From assembly GCA_028829895.1 (NCBI GenBank), contig CM054180.1:90769135-90833134 (forward strand): a stretch of 64,000 bases of DNA, read 5' to 3'. Below are positions 12,297 to 24,400 of this stretch, piece by piece. Both the position numbers and the translations under genes were made by a program. Below the pieces are notes generated by a model that was not told the DNA's origin, searched no databases, and saw only the letters and a program-made list of their open reading frames with translations. Each line of letters begins with the position of its first letter. Position 1 is the first letter of the stretch. This DNA is from Sinotaia quadrata (Eukaryota; Mollusca; Gastropoda; Architaenioglossa; Viviparidae).

Positions 12297-12480
12297 CAGG
12301 GGTGCACAAACTTTTTAGGCCAGAGGACCAAATTTCCAATTGATGCAATGATAGTGCTTGGAGGACTGCCACATGGATGGCTCAGTAGAAAAAAACAACA
12401 CAAATAATGAAATAATGTGCTTTACATTCATAATGGTAACATCCAAAAGTCCTCTGGGGGCCGCAGTGTGTGCACCCCTG
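12297..12480. mobile_element. hAT-type MITE, 184 bp, with 8-bp TSD
   Basis: Starts CAGGGGTGCACAAACTTTTT and ends CGCAGTGTGTGCACCCCTG, giving 12-bp inverted ends (CAGGGGTGCACA). The flanks are a perfect 8-bp duplication, TTCTATTT, at 12289-12296 and 12481-12488. No coding capacity. This size and structure define a short non-autonomous hAT element; its ends differ from those of the hAT elements at 4304 and 37556, so it belongs to another subfamily. Confidence 0.9.
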
Positions 12481-12488
12481 TTCTATTT

Positions 12489-14234
12489 GCATGCTGTAAA
12501 AAAACCAACAACAGTGTAATAAGTAAAGCAGCTAAACACTAGGCCTAACTCTTATCAAACTGACATAATATCAGTCAGTATTCAGTATCTTAAATTTAAT
12601 AAAGAAACATTTTGTACAGTTATTCCAGTGCCCTACATAATTTAGGATGTTTGAACATGTACTATGATAGTTGTGGTGAACAGGAGTGTTGCTAATATTA
12701 ATAAAGTTTGTAATGAGATGTTTGCTGTGTGGAGAACTTGATTCCGGTTGTACATGTAGTATGAAGTAAATTTAGTAATTGTCTTGTATTAAATTTATAT
12801 CAGCACTAAAATACACAGGTTCAGAATTCAAGTTTATTTCAGTATTAATATTATTATTAAGGGTTGTGTATTACTTTTACTTTTTATGTTTTACTGATAT
12901 GCTTAGAAATCTGCAGTATATTTTCCTTATATGACTAGATTCGGTAATTTGCCACTAAACGTTAGATTTGTTTAATAAAATTCTTTAATACACGTTCAGG
13001 TATATTTCCTATTAAATTTAGATTTTATGTTAATAATTTTAATTTTAGCCCAAAAGAATTTTTGTGAGTTATTTCAATGTGCAAGCATTGTTTGGGTTAC
13101 AGTTTTTAAGGAAGAAAATAATATCGATGCTATTTTTAGAACTGTGGTTTTAATAAGCAAAATACTGATAGTGATACTATAACATTAACATATATATCTA
13201 AAATATTATTTAATCATTTTTTTAATATTGCCATTGATGTATTAAAGTCATTTAGTAACTATTTTTTCTAATTCTACATTTGGCTGTGTATTCTCTTTTC
13301 CATATTTATTATTTTAGTTTTCATTATAGTTTTTTCTTAAAATTATATTTTCTAGTGAGTGGCATTTTTGATGGGCATTTAACTCTTCACAGACAAACCC
13401 AGGTTCAAACTCATTCCTAGTATAGACCATCTTATGTTCTACATGACAGAGTTTTATATCAATAGTGTGTGTATGTGCACGTTTTTTGATGCATTTCAGC
13501 ATTGGTTCTTTACTTGGGAATTATTGATACATAAATATACATTCACATATATAATGTTGTATTGTACTCAGATTTATCAAGCATCCTCAGTAATTTTATT
13601 GGTTATATTTAACAACAATTAATTAGAGTGGAGCAATCAGAAGGTAAATGTTAAAGTATGAATCCAGATGGAATAATTGATTTGCATTTTGTTTTAGAAA
13701 AGCAGAATTTATCATAAGAAAAGACAAGAGGAAATGAAATGGAGATTAAAATATAAAACACAAATTTATGCCTGCATGGAGATTAGTATTAGAAAATTTG
13801 ATAAATAATTAGTATTAGTAATAATAAGTACTAGTATAAATAATTAGTATTAGAAAATTTGAATAAATATAAAAATGAGTCAGTTTTTAAGATAGAATGA
13901 CTACTATAGTTTACAAAAGAAACCCAATGTAATATGAAAATTCAGTATTTTTTTTTTTTTTTTTTGCTTTATAGGCGCACAATAAAAAAATAAAAATACA
14001 TTAGTTGATTTTGATTAAATAACCTTTCTGAACAGTAAACGAATACCCTCTGTTCAGTTATGGTTATTGTACATCATCATTTGCATTTGAAAAACATTTA
14101 GAATTGTTGCATGTATATAAGCAAGCACAAACATGAACGTCGCTTTGTAATTATACATATTTTTAAGGGTATTTTAAAAAAAAATTCTCATTAATTAAAC
14201 TTTATTCTTAAATTATATATATATATATCTGATA
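12489..14234. other. AT-rich intergenic DNA
   Basis: Low-complexity AT-rich sequence with a short imperfect duplication of AATTAGTATTAG (about 13780-13860) and a T run at about 13950. No gene seen. Confidence 0.4.
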
Positions 14235-15700
14235 AGGATCATTTTTCTTTATGAGTTACTATTCTGTTATATGAAATGCAAAAATAAAGTTCATTCTAAT
14301 TATTTTACTGTTAAAGTCTAGAACAGGGCTTAATGCTGACAAAATCATTAAAACAAAAAGGTAAAAAAATATAAAATTTTTGATATTATAGGAGTTTGAA
14401 AAACATATAAAGCATGTGTTTTTGTTGAAAACTTAGAAAATAAAAGTTGAGATTTGTTTTCCAACAAAGAATATTTTTAAATAAGGAATATAATTATCAC
14501 GTTACAACAAGCATTATTTTTAAAACCTAAATTAGTATCTTAATCTGGATACATATTTGTTTAAATAGGTTATAAAACTATAATAACTTCATAACTTGGA
14601 AACAATATCTGCTTTCACCGTTTCAGTGAGAAAAGAATATCAGTCAGCATAAAAGAAGTCTGTTTTTCTCAACTAAACATAAAACAGGTTAAGTTATTAT
14701 GTTGGAAACAATCTATTTAATTATCTATTTTCTATCTATCTGTTTAATTATTAATAATATAATGAATATTATATGTTTCTTAAAACCTAATAATTGGGTT
14801 GTTTAAAATCTTGGATTTAATTCACAGGTAATCCTTACTCGCTCAGGTTTAATACATACATACAAGTTAAGTGAAACTTTAAATGCAAAAGAAGCCATAT
14901 GGATATGTACATAAATATGTAAGCTACTATATTTACAATTTTAATCAGTTATATTCAAAATATATCGAGATTATCAGAAATCTTAGTTGTTTTGAAATGA
15001 TTCTGAAAATTTTCCCACCATTACCCTTGTAACAACATGATCTTGATGGAACCAAAAAATATTGGTTTTTTATGTGGTACTTAAACTCACTAAGACAAAA
15101 TGAAATGAGAGTTATTTTTCAACAATTCAGTGCCTTTGAAAAATGTAAGAAATAGTTTGCAATATTATCATCATTTTTATATTTATGATTTCTTTGTCAC
15201 ATGCTAAAATGGAAACAGAGGCATATTAACTTTTGAAGCTGGATTTTTCTGAATAAATTTTAAAAACATTAGCATATGAATATTTCAATTGCATCAATTG
15301 TTTAAATAGTACCTTGCATTTTTTAAAGGCATGAAGATGCTCAGTAACAAAATAAAAATTTTGAATATTATTTATATGAAAACAAAGTGTGACAACAAAA
15401 ATACCTTTTTAAAATACTATTTCTTCATTGACCATCTTGACCATTTCAAGATAAAAGGGATTGAGAATGTTGATTTAATGTAATAACTAATATTGATAAA
15501 ATAAGTTTGTCAAATTATTTATAGCAATGAAAATTGAAAAAATAGCAATATGTAATGTCATAATATTTGAAAAATTGAAAAAATAGCAACATGTATGTCA
15601 TAAAAGAGGAACCAGTTCAGCTGAAAATGAATTTATATTACAAATAATTACAGAATAAATAAATATCAATTCACGCAACTATCTTATGTATCTCTCACAT
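14235..15700 (+). repeat. Dispersed repeat family Y, copy Y1
   Basis: AT-rich block sharing ordered landmarks with 18335-19310 and 26985-28264: TGAAATGCAAAAATAAAGTT, GAAAACTTAGAAA, ATATAATTATC, a GGAAAC block, ACTTTAAATGCAAAAGAA and GATTATCAGAAATCTTA. All three copies have the same orientation. This is the longest copy. No coding capacity and no terminal inverted repeat recognised. Confidence 0.7.
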
Positions 15701-16140
15701 CAGGTCTTTCTTTTTCACACTTTGGATGCTGACTGCAAATTGTTGCTCACATTAGTTTGCTTTCTGTTGCATTATTTTGTTGGACAGTATACATTGTATT
15801 AGTTGATTAGTGACATTATTTTGATAGCCTTAAAACAACTTGCAAATACATATACATGTATACAATAACTTATTTATGATATTTTTATATAATTTTTTTC
15901 TACTGCAACATAATGTAATAATTTATTTCCAGCTTCTGTGATTTAACAATAGGAAGATTACCTAAACATTTAATCGACTGTGGGGACACCACATTTTTCA
16001 TGCATACTCTGAGTTAAATGTTCAGTTATTTGAAAATCTGTACCAGCATTAAATCATAGGTTTATATTTTGAGATTTTAATCTTTGGCAACAGATCAAAT
16101 TATAATAAGCATATAATTACTCATTGATCTAACAGTAAAG

Positions 16141-16470
16141 AACAAAATGCATCCTTGCTGTCAATCATAGTCCTTCAAAAGGATAATAAAATACACAACA
16201 AAATGCATCCTTGCTGTCAATCATAGTCCTTCAAAAGGATAATAAAATACACAACAAAATGCACCCTTGCTGTCAATCATAGTCCTTCAAAAGGATAATA
16301 AAATACACAGAACAAAAGCATCCATGCTGTCAATAGCAGTCCATCAAAAGGATAATAAAATACACAGGACAAAAGCATCCATGCTATCAGTAGCAGTCCT
16401 TCAAAAGGATAATAAAATACACAGAACAAAATGTATCCATTCTTATTAACTGTCATTCAAATATTGAAAA
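16141..16470 (+). repeat. 56-58-bp minisatellite, five units plus a partial
   Basis: Units begin with ACAAAATGCATCCTTGCTGT or variants at about 16141, 16197, 16253, 16311, 16368 and 16425. Each includes AGTCCTTCAAAAGGATAATA. The first three units are nearly identical, the last ones diverge, so expansion proceeded at the left end. Where the period is 57 a frame stays open and reads as a 19-residue repeat (QKDNKIHRTKAS), but there is no evidence for translation. Confidence 0.9.
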
Positions 16471-16674
16471 GATTAGAAAGTACTCACCAACCCCAAAATG
16501 TATCTATACTAGTCAATGCAGCCATCCAAAGAGGCATATTAACTTTTGTCATAAAATGCAAGTCATATATAAAAAATAAAAAAAATTTAAATTTCTTCTT
16601 AATGTTCCCTTTCATCCATTTTACCATACAAGAACATTTTTTTTATATTTTAGTACTCTTTCACAAAATGTGTA

Positions 16675-17755
16675 TTAGGTCGAATCAATAAATAACTTTA
16701 ATGGTAAAAATTAATTGTTTGCAGTGAAATATGTTATAACTGTAGATGAGAGTCATACCAGCACACATTGGGCTTTTGACCTGAACACATTGGACGTGGA
16801 TGTTAGCAGAGCAGTTCCAAAATGCAGTTCCCTTAAAAGCATGCACCAAAGAGAAGCAGCATTCAGTCTTCCATTTCTTGAATAAAAATAGAATTAGAAA
16901 TGTATGTTTATTGCTGCAACAGGTGTACAGATGGGGCAGGAAGTTCAAAAATGGGAGTCTAATATGGCAAACACTATTTGCTTGGGCTGGCCTCACACTG
17001 CCGACATGCCACAAGCAGTTGCACACATTATGTTGGATGAAATGGCCTCCAGATTAGTCATGGTTTAACTCACCATATCGTTCATGATGTGCTGCAGTTC
17101 TACAAAGTGTCTGCAAAATAGATGCCTAGACAACTTGCAACTGAACTGAGAGGACAACTGGACATCTTTGAAAAACTTTTGTGACATAATAACTTGCAGC
17201 TTATAGTGACTGCTCTAAATGAAGAGTGCAAGCAAGAAGTAGCTTTGACATCAAACACAAATTGCTGGAAAAAGTGATGCTGATTATATTCTGAGATAGC
17301 TTTGGAGCATTTTTATATGTTTTGGGGAGATCAGTCACCAGTTTATCATTTTGAGAATCTTAAACCAGCAAATTAATCTTAGTCATAGACTGCTCACATC
17401 TGGTGGTTTGCTGCTCGTGAAATGCTTGAGTGCATCCTGCAACAATTGAGGATTTGCATTTGAAGTGTTTTCTCCATCCATCATATTTGGCAGTTATTGC
17501 ATCTTCTGACTATCACATTTGGTTTACTTGATAGAAAAAATTAGCTCTAATGAAAAAGTTCAGGAGGCAGTGTACAAATAGTTACGCACAGCCAAAGATT
17601 TTTTATTTTAAAGGAATCTAGATATAAATCAAGTTCTGGAAGACATATACTGAACATAACAGGTATTTTGTTGAAAAATAATACCCTTGTCACAAACATA
17701 TCTGTAATACAAAATTTTTTATGAATGTTTAAGATTATTTATTGATTCACATTTA
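16675..17755 (+). mobile_element. Mariner-type transposon relic
   Basis: Inverted ends are recognisable: TTAGGTCGAATCAATAAATA at 16675 and the imperfect complement TTATTTATTGATTCACATTT at about 17736-17755. A TA precedes the left end. Inside, the + strand shows transposase blocks in order: VYRWGRKFKNG (about 16922-16955), HHIVHDVLQFYKVSA (about 17070-17115), MPRQLATEL, then YMFWGDQSPV, and near the end VQEAVYK followed by an LRT match. These are mariner-family transposase landmarks. Several stops and frameshifts break the frame. The right end lies 113 bp upstream of the HENMT1 exon acceptor. Confidence 0.8.
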
Positions 17756-17867
17756 TATTTATATATATAATTAAAATAACAGTTCATCTGTTTATTAATA
17801 TGTAATTAGTAGTGTGATGTATGTATTGAATTTGAGTGATTATATTGAACCCATTTGTTGATTGCAG

Positions 17868-18243
17868 AAAATTATGTATTGTCAGGGATTATTCAGCTGA
17901 TGCTATCATGGATGGCTATAATGGACATTCTGGATATACAGATGTACACATCAGGGCAGAGCTTATAAAAGTCAATGCATCTGATGATTGTGCTAACCAA
18001 AATATATGTCCCACTGCAGATAGAGTTAAGAGTATTCATAATACTGATGGCCTGGGAAATAAAGAGTCAAGTGCATATCATATACCTCCTGATTATTTTA
18101 CAGTTGAAATGACAGAAATACAAGGACATTCAGGTGTTCCTAATGAAGATGTTACTTCTGGAGGTCCACAGTTTCACCCTCCTGTTTATTGTCAACGTTA
18201 CAGTCTCATTCAACATATCCTGAAACAGCACAACATACATTCA
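17868..18243 (+). CDS. HENMT1: HENMT1 exon with start codon
   Basis: Acceptor TTGATTGCAG ends at 17867; donor TCA|GTATGT at 18244. The ATG at 17908 opens residues 1-112, including PPVYCQRYSLIQHIL, the helix that precedes the methyltransferase fold in this family. The frame is open upstream to 17836 through the acceptor, so an additional coding exon cannot be excluded. Phase 0 at the 3' end. Confidence 0.88.
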
Positions 18244-21200
18244 GTATGTATTATATATGTTTTTAAATTTCACATTATTTGCACTTCAGATAACATAATT
18301 GAAGTGAGATTAATTGATTCTAATTGATTTTTTTATATGGCTCATTCTCTGGGCAAGTGTATTATTTTGTGACATGAAGTGCAAAAAATAAAATGGATTA
18401 AATGTACTTATTTTAATTGTTAAGGTCTACAATAGTGCCTAATGCTCACATAAACACACAAGAAAAGATAAAAATTATGTTGATGTCATAGGAGTTTTAA
18501 AAAATACATAAAAAGCAAATGTTTCTGTTGAAAACTTAGAAAGTAAGGTTGAGACATTTTACCAGAAGTGAAAATTGTAAAAAAAAAGCAATATAATTAT
18601 CTCATTACTCTGAATATATTTTTTTTATTAACTTAATCTGAACACATTTTATTTAAAATGGGGTATAAAACTATAAGTACTTCGTAATATGGAAACCATA
18701 TTAACAAAATTATCAACCATCATAAAATAAGCTTTTTTTTCCTCAACTAAACATAATACGGGCTAAGTTGTTATGGTTCAAAGATAATATTAAGCAATAA
18801 ACAATATATCTATTGAAATATAATGGTTTTTTAATATGTAATAAGCCTAATTGTGATGTTTATATTCTTGAATGCAATTCACAGGTTTTTCTACCCTTAC
18901 TAGTTCAGGTTTAAAAAATACACACAGTTATGTGAAACTTTAAATGCAAAAGAAACCACATGGATATGTAAGCTATTTATGGTGTTAATCAATTTAATTA
19001 AAATATATCAAGATTATTAGAAATCTTATCTGTTTTGAAGCGTCGATGATTCTGAAAATTTTCTTGCCTTTACTGTTGCAACAATGTGATCTTAATGAAA
19101 ATGGAAGTTATTTTTCTTATTTGGTACTCATCACACCAAGACAAAATGACATGAGAGTTATCTTTTTGGAATGTGTCGCCTTTGAAATGTAAAAAGTAGT
19201 TCACAATATTATTGTCATTATTTTATATTTACAAATGTATTAAGTATTAAAAAGGAAACAAAGTCAAATTAGTTTTCCTAAAGCTGAATATTTCTCAATA
19301 TGAAATATTAATCTTTTATGGAAAAAAATATGGTGGACACTTGTAAATGTTGTATAAATGTTTTAATGGAAATGTCTGTTATTGCAGTTATCACTTTTAA
19401 ATCAAACGCAAGAAGCACACAGTATATTGAATGCAAATAACCATCAGTGTTATCTTTTCTCTTTCTTTTCAGGTTGTTGACTTTGGAACCTCTGAATGCA
19501 AAATTGTGTGGTGGTTTAAGGCTTTAGAATGTATTGAACATGTATGGCTAGTTGATGTGGATGGGAAAACATTAAAAGCCAATGTTGCTCGTATTCACCC
19601 ACTCATAACCGATTTTCTAATTAGGAGGAACCGTCCACTTACCATAACAGCATTGCATGGAAGTGCAGCTCACATTGACCGAAGGATTATTGGCTGCCAG
19701 GCAGCAACATTGGTAGAAGTGTAAGTTGAATTCTTTTTTTTATTAAAAAAGAATAGTTAATGTATAAAAGTGAAATACTTAAATAAGGGACCTAATATTT
19801 TATTGTATTAAAATTGTTTTGTTCCTAAATAATTCGTATAATAAAATTAGTTTAGATAAATGTAGAGTTTCTGTTAGTCAATAACTTTTGTACTTGTTTC
19901 ATGTTTCCCAAATTTTAGAAAATTTAGAAGTAGTTAATCATAATGTGATTTTTTTTTTCATGAAAAGAATTTATGTGTAAGATAATGAAAAAGCCACAAA
20001 GGATTAAGATTATATTCAAGAATGTCTTTATGTTGTATATTGCTTACTAGAATTGTAGAACACAATATGTGTAATCAAAAATGTCTTTATGCTATATATT
20101 GCCTACTAGAATCATTTCATTCTATTTACAGACAGTGTATATATATATATATTCAAGAAAGTCTTTAAGTTGTATATTACCTAATACTTGTAATAGAACC
20201 ATTTCATTCTATTTACATTTTAATTTTTTTTAGAAAGATGAGTATAAGAAAAATGTCTATATCTTTGTATATGATGTTCAAATTGATGTTTGCCAGTTGC
20301 TTTGGACTATTTCATATTTCTAAAAGAAGTCAGGCAAATGCCAGTTAGGTTGTTCTCTGGTCTTTGGGTGAAGATTACTTAATCTATTCTTATTTTATAG
20401 TTCCACAGTATTTTAATTCTTCTGTTTCAGTGATTATGATTATGTTTGATTGGTGAATCATTGCTCTTTTTGATGTTTTGATTCCATAGTTGTGAAACAG
20501 ATTTCTCTGTAGATTTTTGCCTTTTAATTTTGTCTTCTGATGTATTTTGTTTCAGCTGGAGACCCCCACATCCAGATAATATATTTTCTGTTTCATCTAT
20601 GCTCTTTTAGAATCACCATTTGAGATTATTTGAACTCTTTATGATTTTTGCCTTTTGGGACTTCTATGTTTAGTATATAATCTTGTGCATCAATGTTGAG
20701 TATTTGTATTTTGAATTTTTCTCTCATTCATCAGTGTGTGTTCATTATCTTGTTGATGTTTGATCATGCATAGTACCCATAGATGGAGTTTCTAACTATA
20801 GTTATTTGCTGATGCTTGCTTTATTATCTTCTTCCATGTTTCTTCATCTGTCTGTGGTAGTTGGTATATTCCATAGAGTTTTACTGCTTCTGTCAGTATT
20901 TCAACTCTACTGTTACTCCAGATGTATTCAACAACCTCTCCTTAGTAGTGTCCTTGAATTTTCAGACTCCTTTGCCTCCCATTTTCCAAGATACATAGAA
21001 TCTATGTCTGCTTTGGGGTTTTATGCATTGTGGTCAGTTTTCTAGTTGTTTTGTCAAGTTTATTGATCTTTGTTATCCAATCAATAAGTATTTCTATTTA
21101 GCTGTTTATAGGTATAATATAAGCATCAGTGGCCTGCTCTTTTTTTTAGCAGTGTTCTGTTTGACTCTTTTTTTCATATTCTCTTTTAACCTTTATCTTT

Positions 21201-21435
21201 ACTTGGCCAGTATATTTTCTTGGTGTTGAAACATTCCCACTCTTTTCTCTACAGTTCATTTTCCAATATTATCGTGTAAGGTAATGTGGATTTGATCTTT
21301 CCTTTCTGAATGATAAATCTTCTACACTTTTCAAGTCTAAATATCATTTCAGTGTCCTCACTAAAAATCTTGATTATAATTGAAAAGAGAATTGATCTCA
21401 TTTTCATTTTTACTTTACATCTTGAGATCATCCAT

Positions 21436-21470
<35 letters not shown>

Positions 21471-24400
21471 GATTGAACACATTTTAAATTATTTTGCGTG
21501 TGTGTGTGTGTGCGCGCGCATGCATAGGAAAAAACCATATGGAGCCTGAAGCACACCTGTATGTTAAATAGAAATACAATCTCTGTAGTTTTACTAATAT
21601 AAATGGCATGCTCAGATTGCTAAAGAAAGAAATTAATTTTTTTTAAAATCAACCAAAACAAATATTTTTTTTCTTTTAAGTACAGTAAATTTACTATGAG
21701 ATGTGAGCTTAATTTATCAGCTAATGTACTATCTGCCTAGGTATGTGTCTTATCCAGAAAAAAAAAGAAAAAGTGTGTAGATGATAAAACATTAATATCA
21801 GTTTATATAACAGTATCTAATCTTTGTAGTTTAATGAAATTTGTTTGCATTTATTATGGACCTATCAATAACAAATTTCAGACCTGTGAAACAGTAAAAT
21901 ATTCATAATAGCTAAACCTTTAATCAGCATGTTTTACAAATTAAAGGAAAAAGAAATAAACAGGCAAGAAACCTAATTTACATATTTAAATAATAATTAA
22001 TAGTGTAATACTTGCATGAAGTAATGAAGTTGTAAAAAGTGTCTGATATGGAAAGAATATAAAATAAATAGTTTATCTTATTAACCCATAATTTATTGCA
22101 TTGTACATTATGCTAATCGATAAATAATTCTGTCTGCAACACTTTAAAAATGGTATGTGTAATAGTATATACTTCATTGCTATAAGAAAATTCAACTACC
22201 TATCAAGTATATATATTGCCAACTTTTGTGGAAATATATTTCCCTAATAATTTTATTAGTTATATCACAAGCATATATTGGTTATATAAGAGCGTAGATT
22301 CATAGTGGACCAGTTTCCCGCAACCGACAGAAGGTAAAAAACACTTCGATTTTTCAAAATATTCTTATATGCATTGTTTTAAAATGTATAGAAACAGTGT
22401 GTAATTTTTCCTGTTGATTTGTTGATTTAAATAATGTTTATATGATGCGCAGTGGCAAATAGAATATGTAATGCTAAACTCAGAGATGTGCAGTGTGTTG
22501 TGGTAATTTTGATTTATTGTAATGGATGCTGAATGTAAGTGGAATTTTTGTTCAGTCTCCACCAGTGTAGAAACCATTTGAAAATTGTGGTAAACTCACA
22601 TGAGTATAGATTGGAGTAATTTATTCCATATTTGTTATTACTAGTAACTGTAAATTAATGATTGTGGTCAAATTAGATAAAAGCTACCTATAATAATTCT
22701 GATTTGCCACCTGTGCAAATAATTTAGCTATCTATCTATCCCTTAGTCTTGTTGACTGTTGGGGCACCATGATGATCTGACAACCAGTTTCCGCCATTCT
22801 GTTCTCTGCTAATCTTACCTTATTGCTCACTTTCAGTCCTCTCCTTTGCCCTTCTTGCACAGTACCTTGCATGATTGTCTTGGCAAACCCTGTTGATTGT
22901 GTGACGTGACCACACCATTTCATTTTGTGCTTTTCACAATGGCCAGTAGCTCTTCATAGGGCCCAATGGCTTGCCTAATTCTCTTTCCCATTTCCTCATT
23001 CGTGACATGATCTCTATATGAAATGCCAAGCAACCTTTGAAAACATCTCATTTCAGTAGCTTGTATCCTCCTTTCGAGATCCACTTTGAGGGTCTGTGAC
23101 TCATAGGCATATAAAAACACAGTCTGATCTTTGAGCTGACTGAGATGTTTCTGTCTTTCCAAATTGTCTTCAGCCTTGCCATTGCTGTTATTGTCCTGGA
23201 CAATATTTCAGGTTTTGATCCCTCATCTGTCATAAAGGCTCCTAAACACTTGAATTTATTAACTATTTACAATTTCTGATCACCAATCATGATGTCATTG
23301 CCAATGCCCTTTTATTTCCATTACCAAAAGCAGTAGCTGTTCTGTCCAGTTTTTCCAACAATTGAGCTAGCTCCTCCTCATTTTCCTGCAAGGCCGTTAA
23401 TGTCATCAGCAAAGCATAAGTTCATTTGCCTCCAATACTGACAGTTCCTTCATGGTCTTCCAGAACGTCACTCATGATTCTTTCAAAGAAGATGTTGAAG
23501 AGAATAGACAAAAGTAAGCAGCCTTGTCTGACTCCCACTGTTATCATGAACCAATCTCCTATTTGGCCATTGAAGCAGACTGTGCTGCTGGCCTACTAAA
23601 GGCTTTCTATGACTTTGATCAGGTTGGCATTGATGTTATACAGCTTCATGACTTTCTATGACTTTGATCAGGTTGGCATTGATGTTGTACAGCTTCATGT
23701 CTTTCTATGACTTTGATCAGGTTGGCATTGATGTTGTACAGCTTTATGGTGGACCAAAGGGCTGCATGCCACACCCATGTTGAAAACCTTAAAATCTACA
23801 AAGACATGATAAAGATCTTATTGGTGCTGAAGGTACTATAATATATATAATAGACACATCTATATTGATGCTGATAGAAATGGGATATTGCTAGGCCTCC
23901 TCTTCGACCCTGATGTGTACATCATATCAAACAGCTGGAAGGGGGTGCTGTGTCAGTGTGTCGTTGTGTTTGCAGTCTTGATTGACAAGGAATGAAGCTG
24001 AGTAAACCACTCTCAGCCAACTTTTTGAACTGTGTTCATAACTAAAACTCTAGACAGTGTGCATACATTCTAGGCAGTCTCTGAAGGCCATATGTACATT
24101 ATTTCGCAAATCGATTAATGTTTTTGTATTATATTGTAAACTATTAAATTTCCCTTTGTTATCTTAAGTAATTATCTTGGTTTGTTTGTCAGAACAAGTA
24201 AATCTTGTGAATGTGAATGATCTTTATATTACAATCAGTCAAGTTAAGACAACTTTCCAACCTGAGCACATTACACTAATCCATAGTTACAGGAGCAATT
24301 AAATTGTGAAGACTGGAAGATAGATTAGGCAACCAGTCTGTTCCAATATATAGGTGTAACCTTCAAAATTAATAATTCAAAATCCTGATATTGGGGCAGG

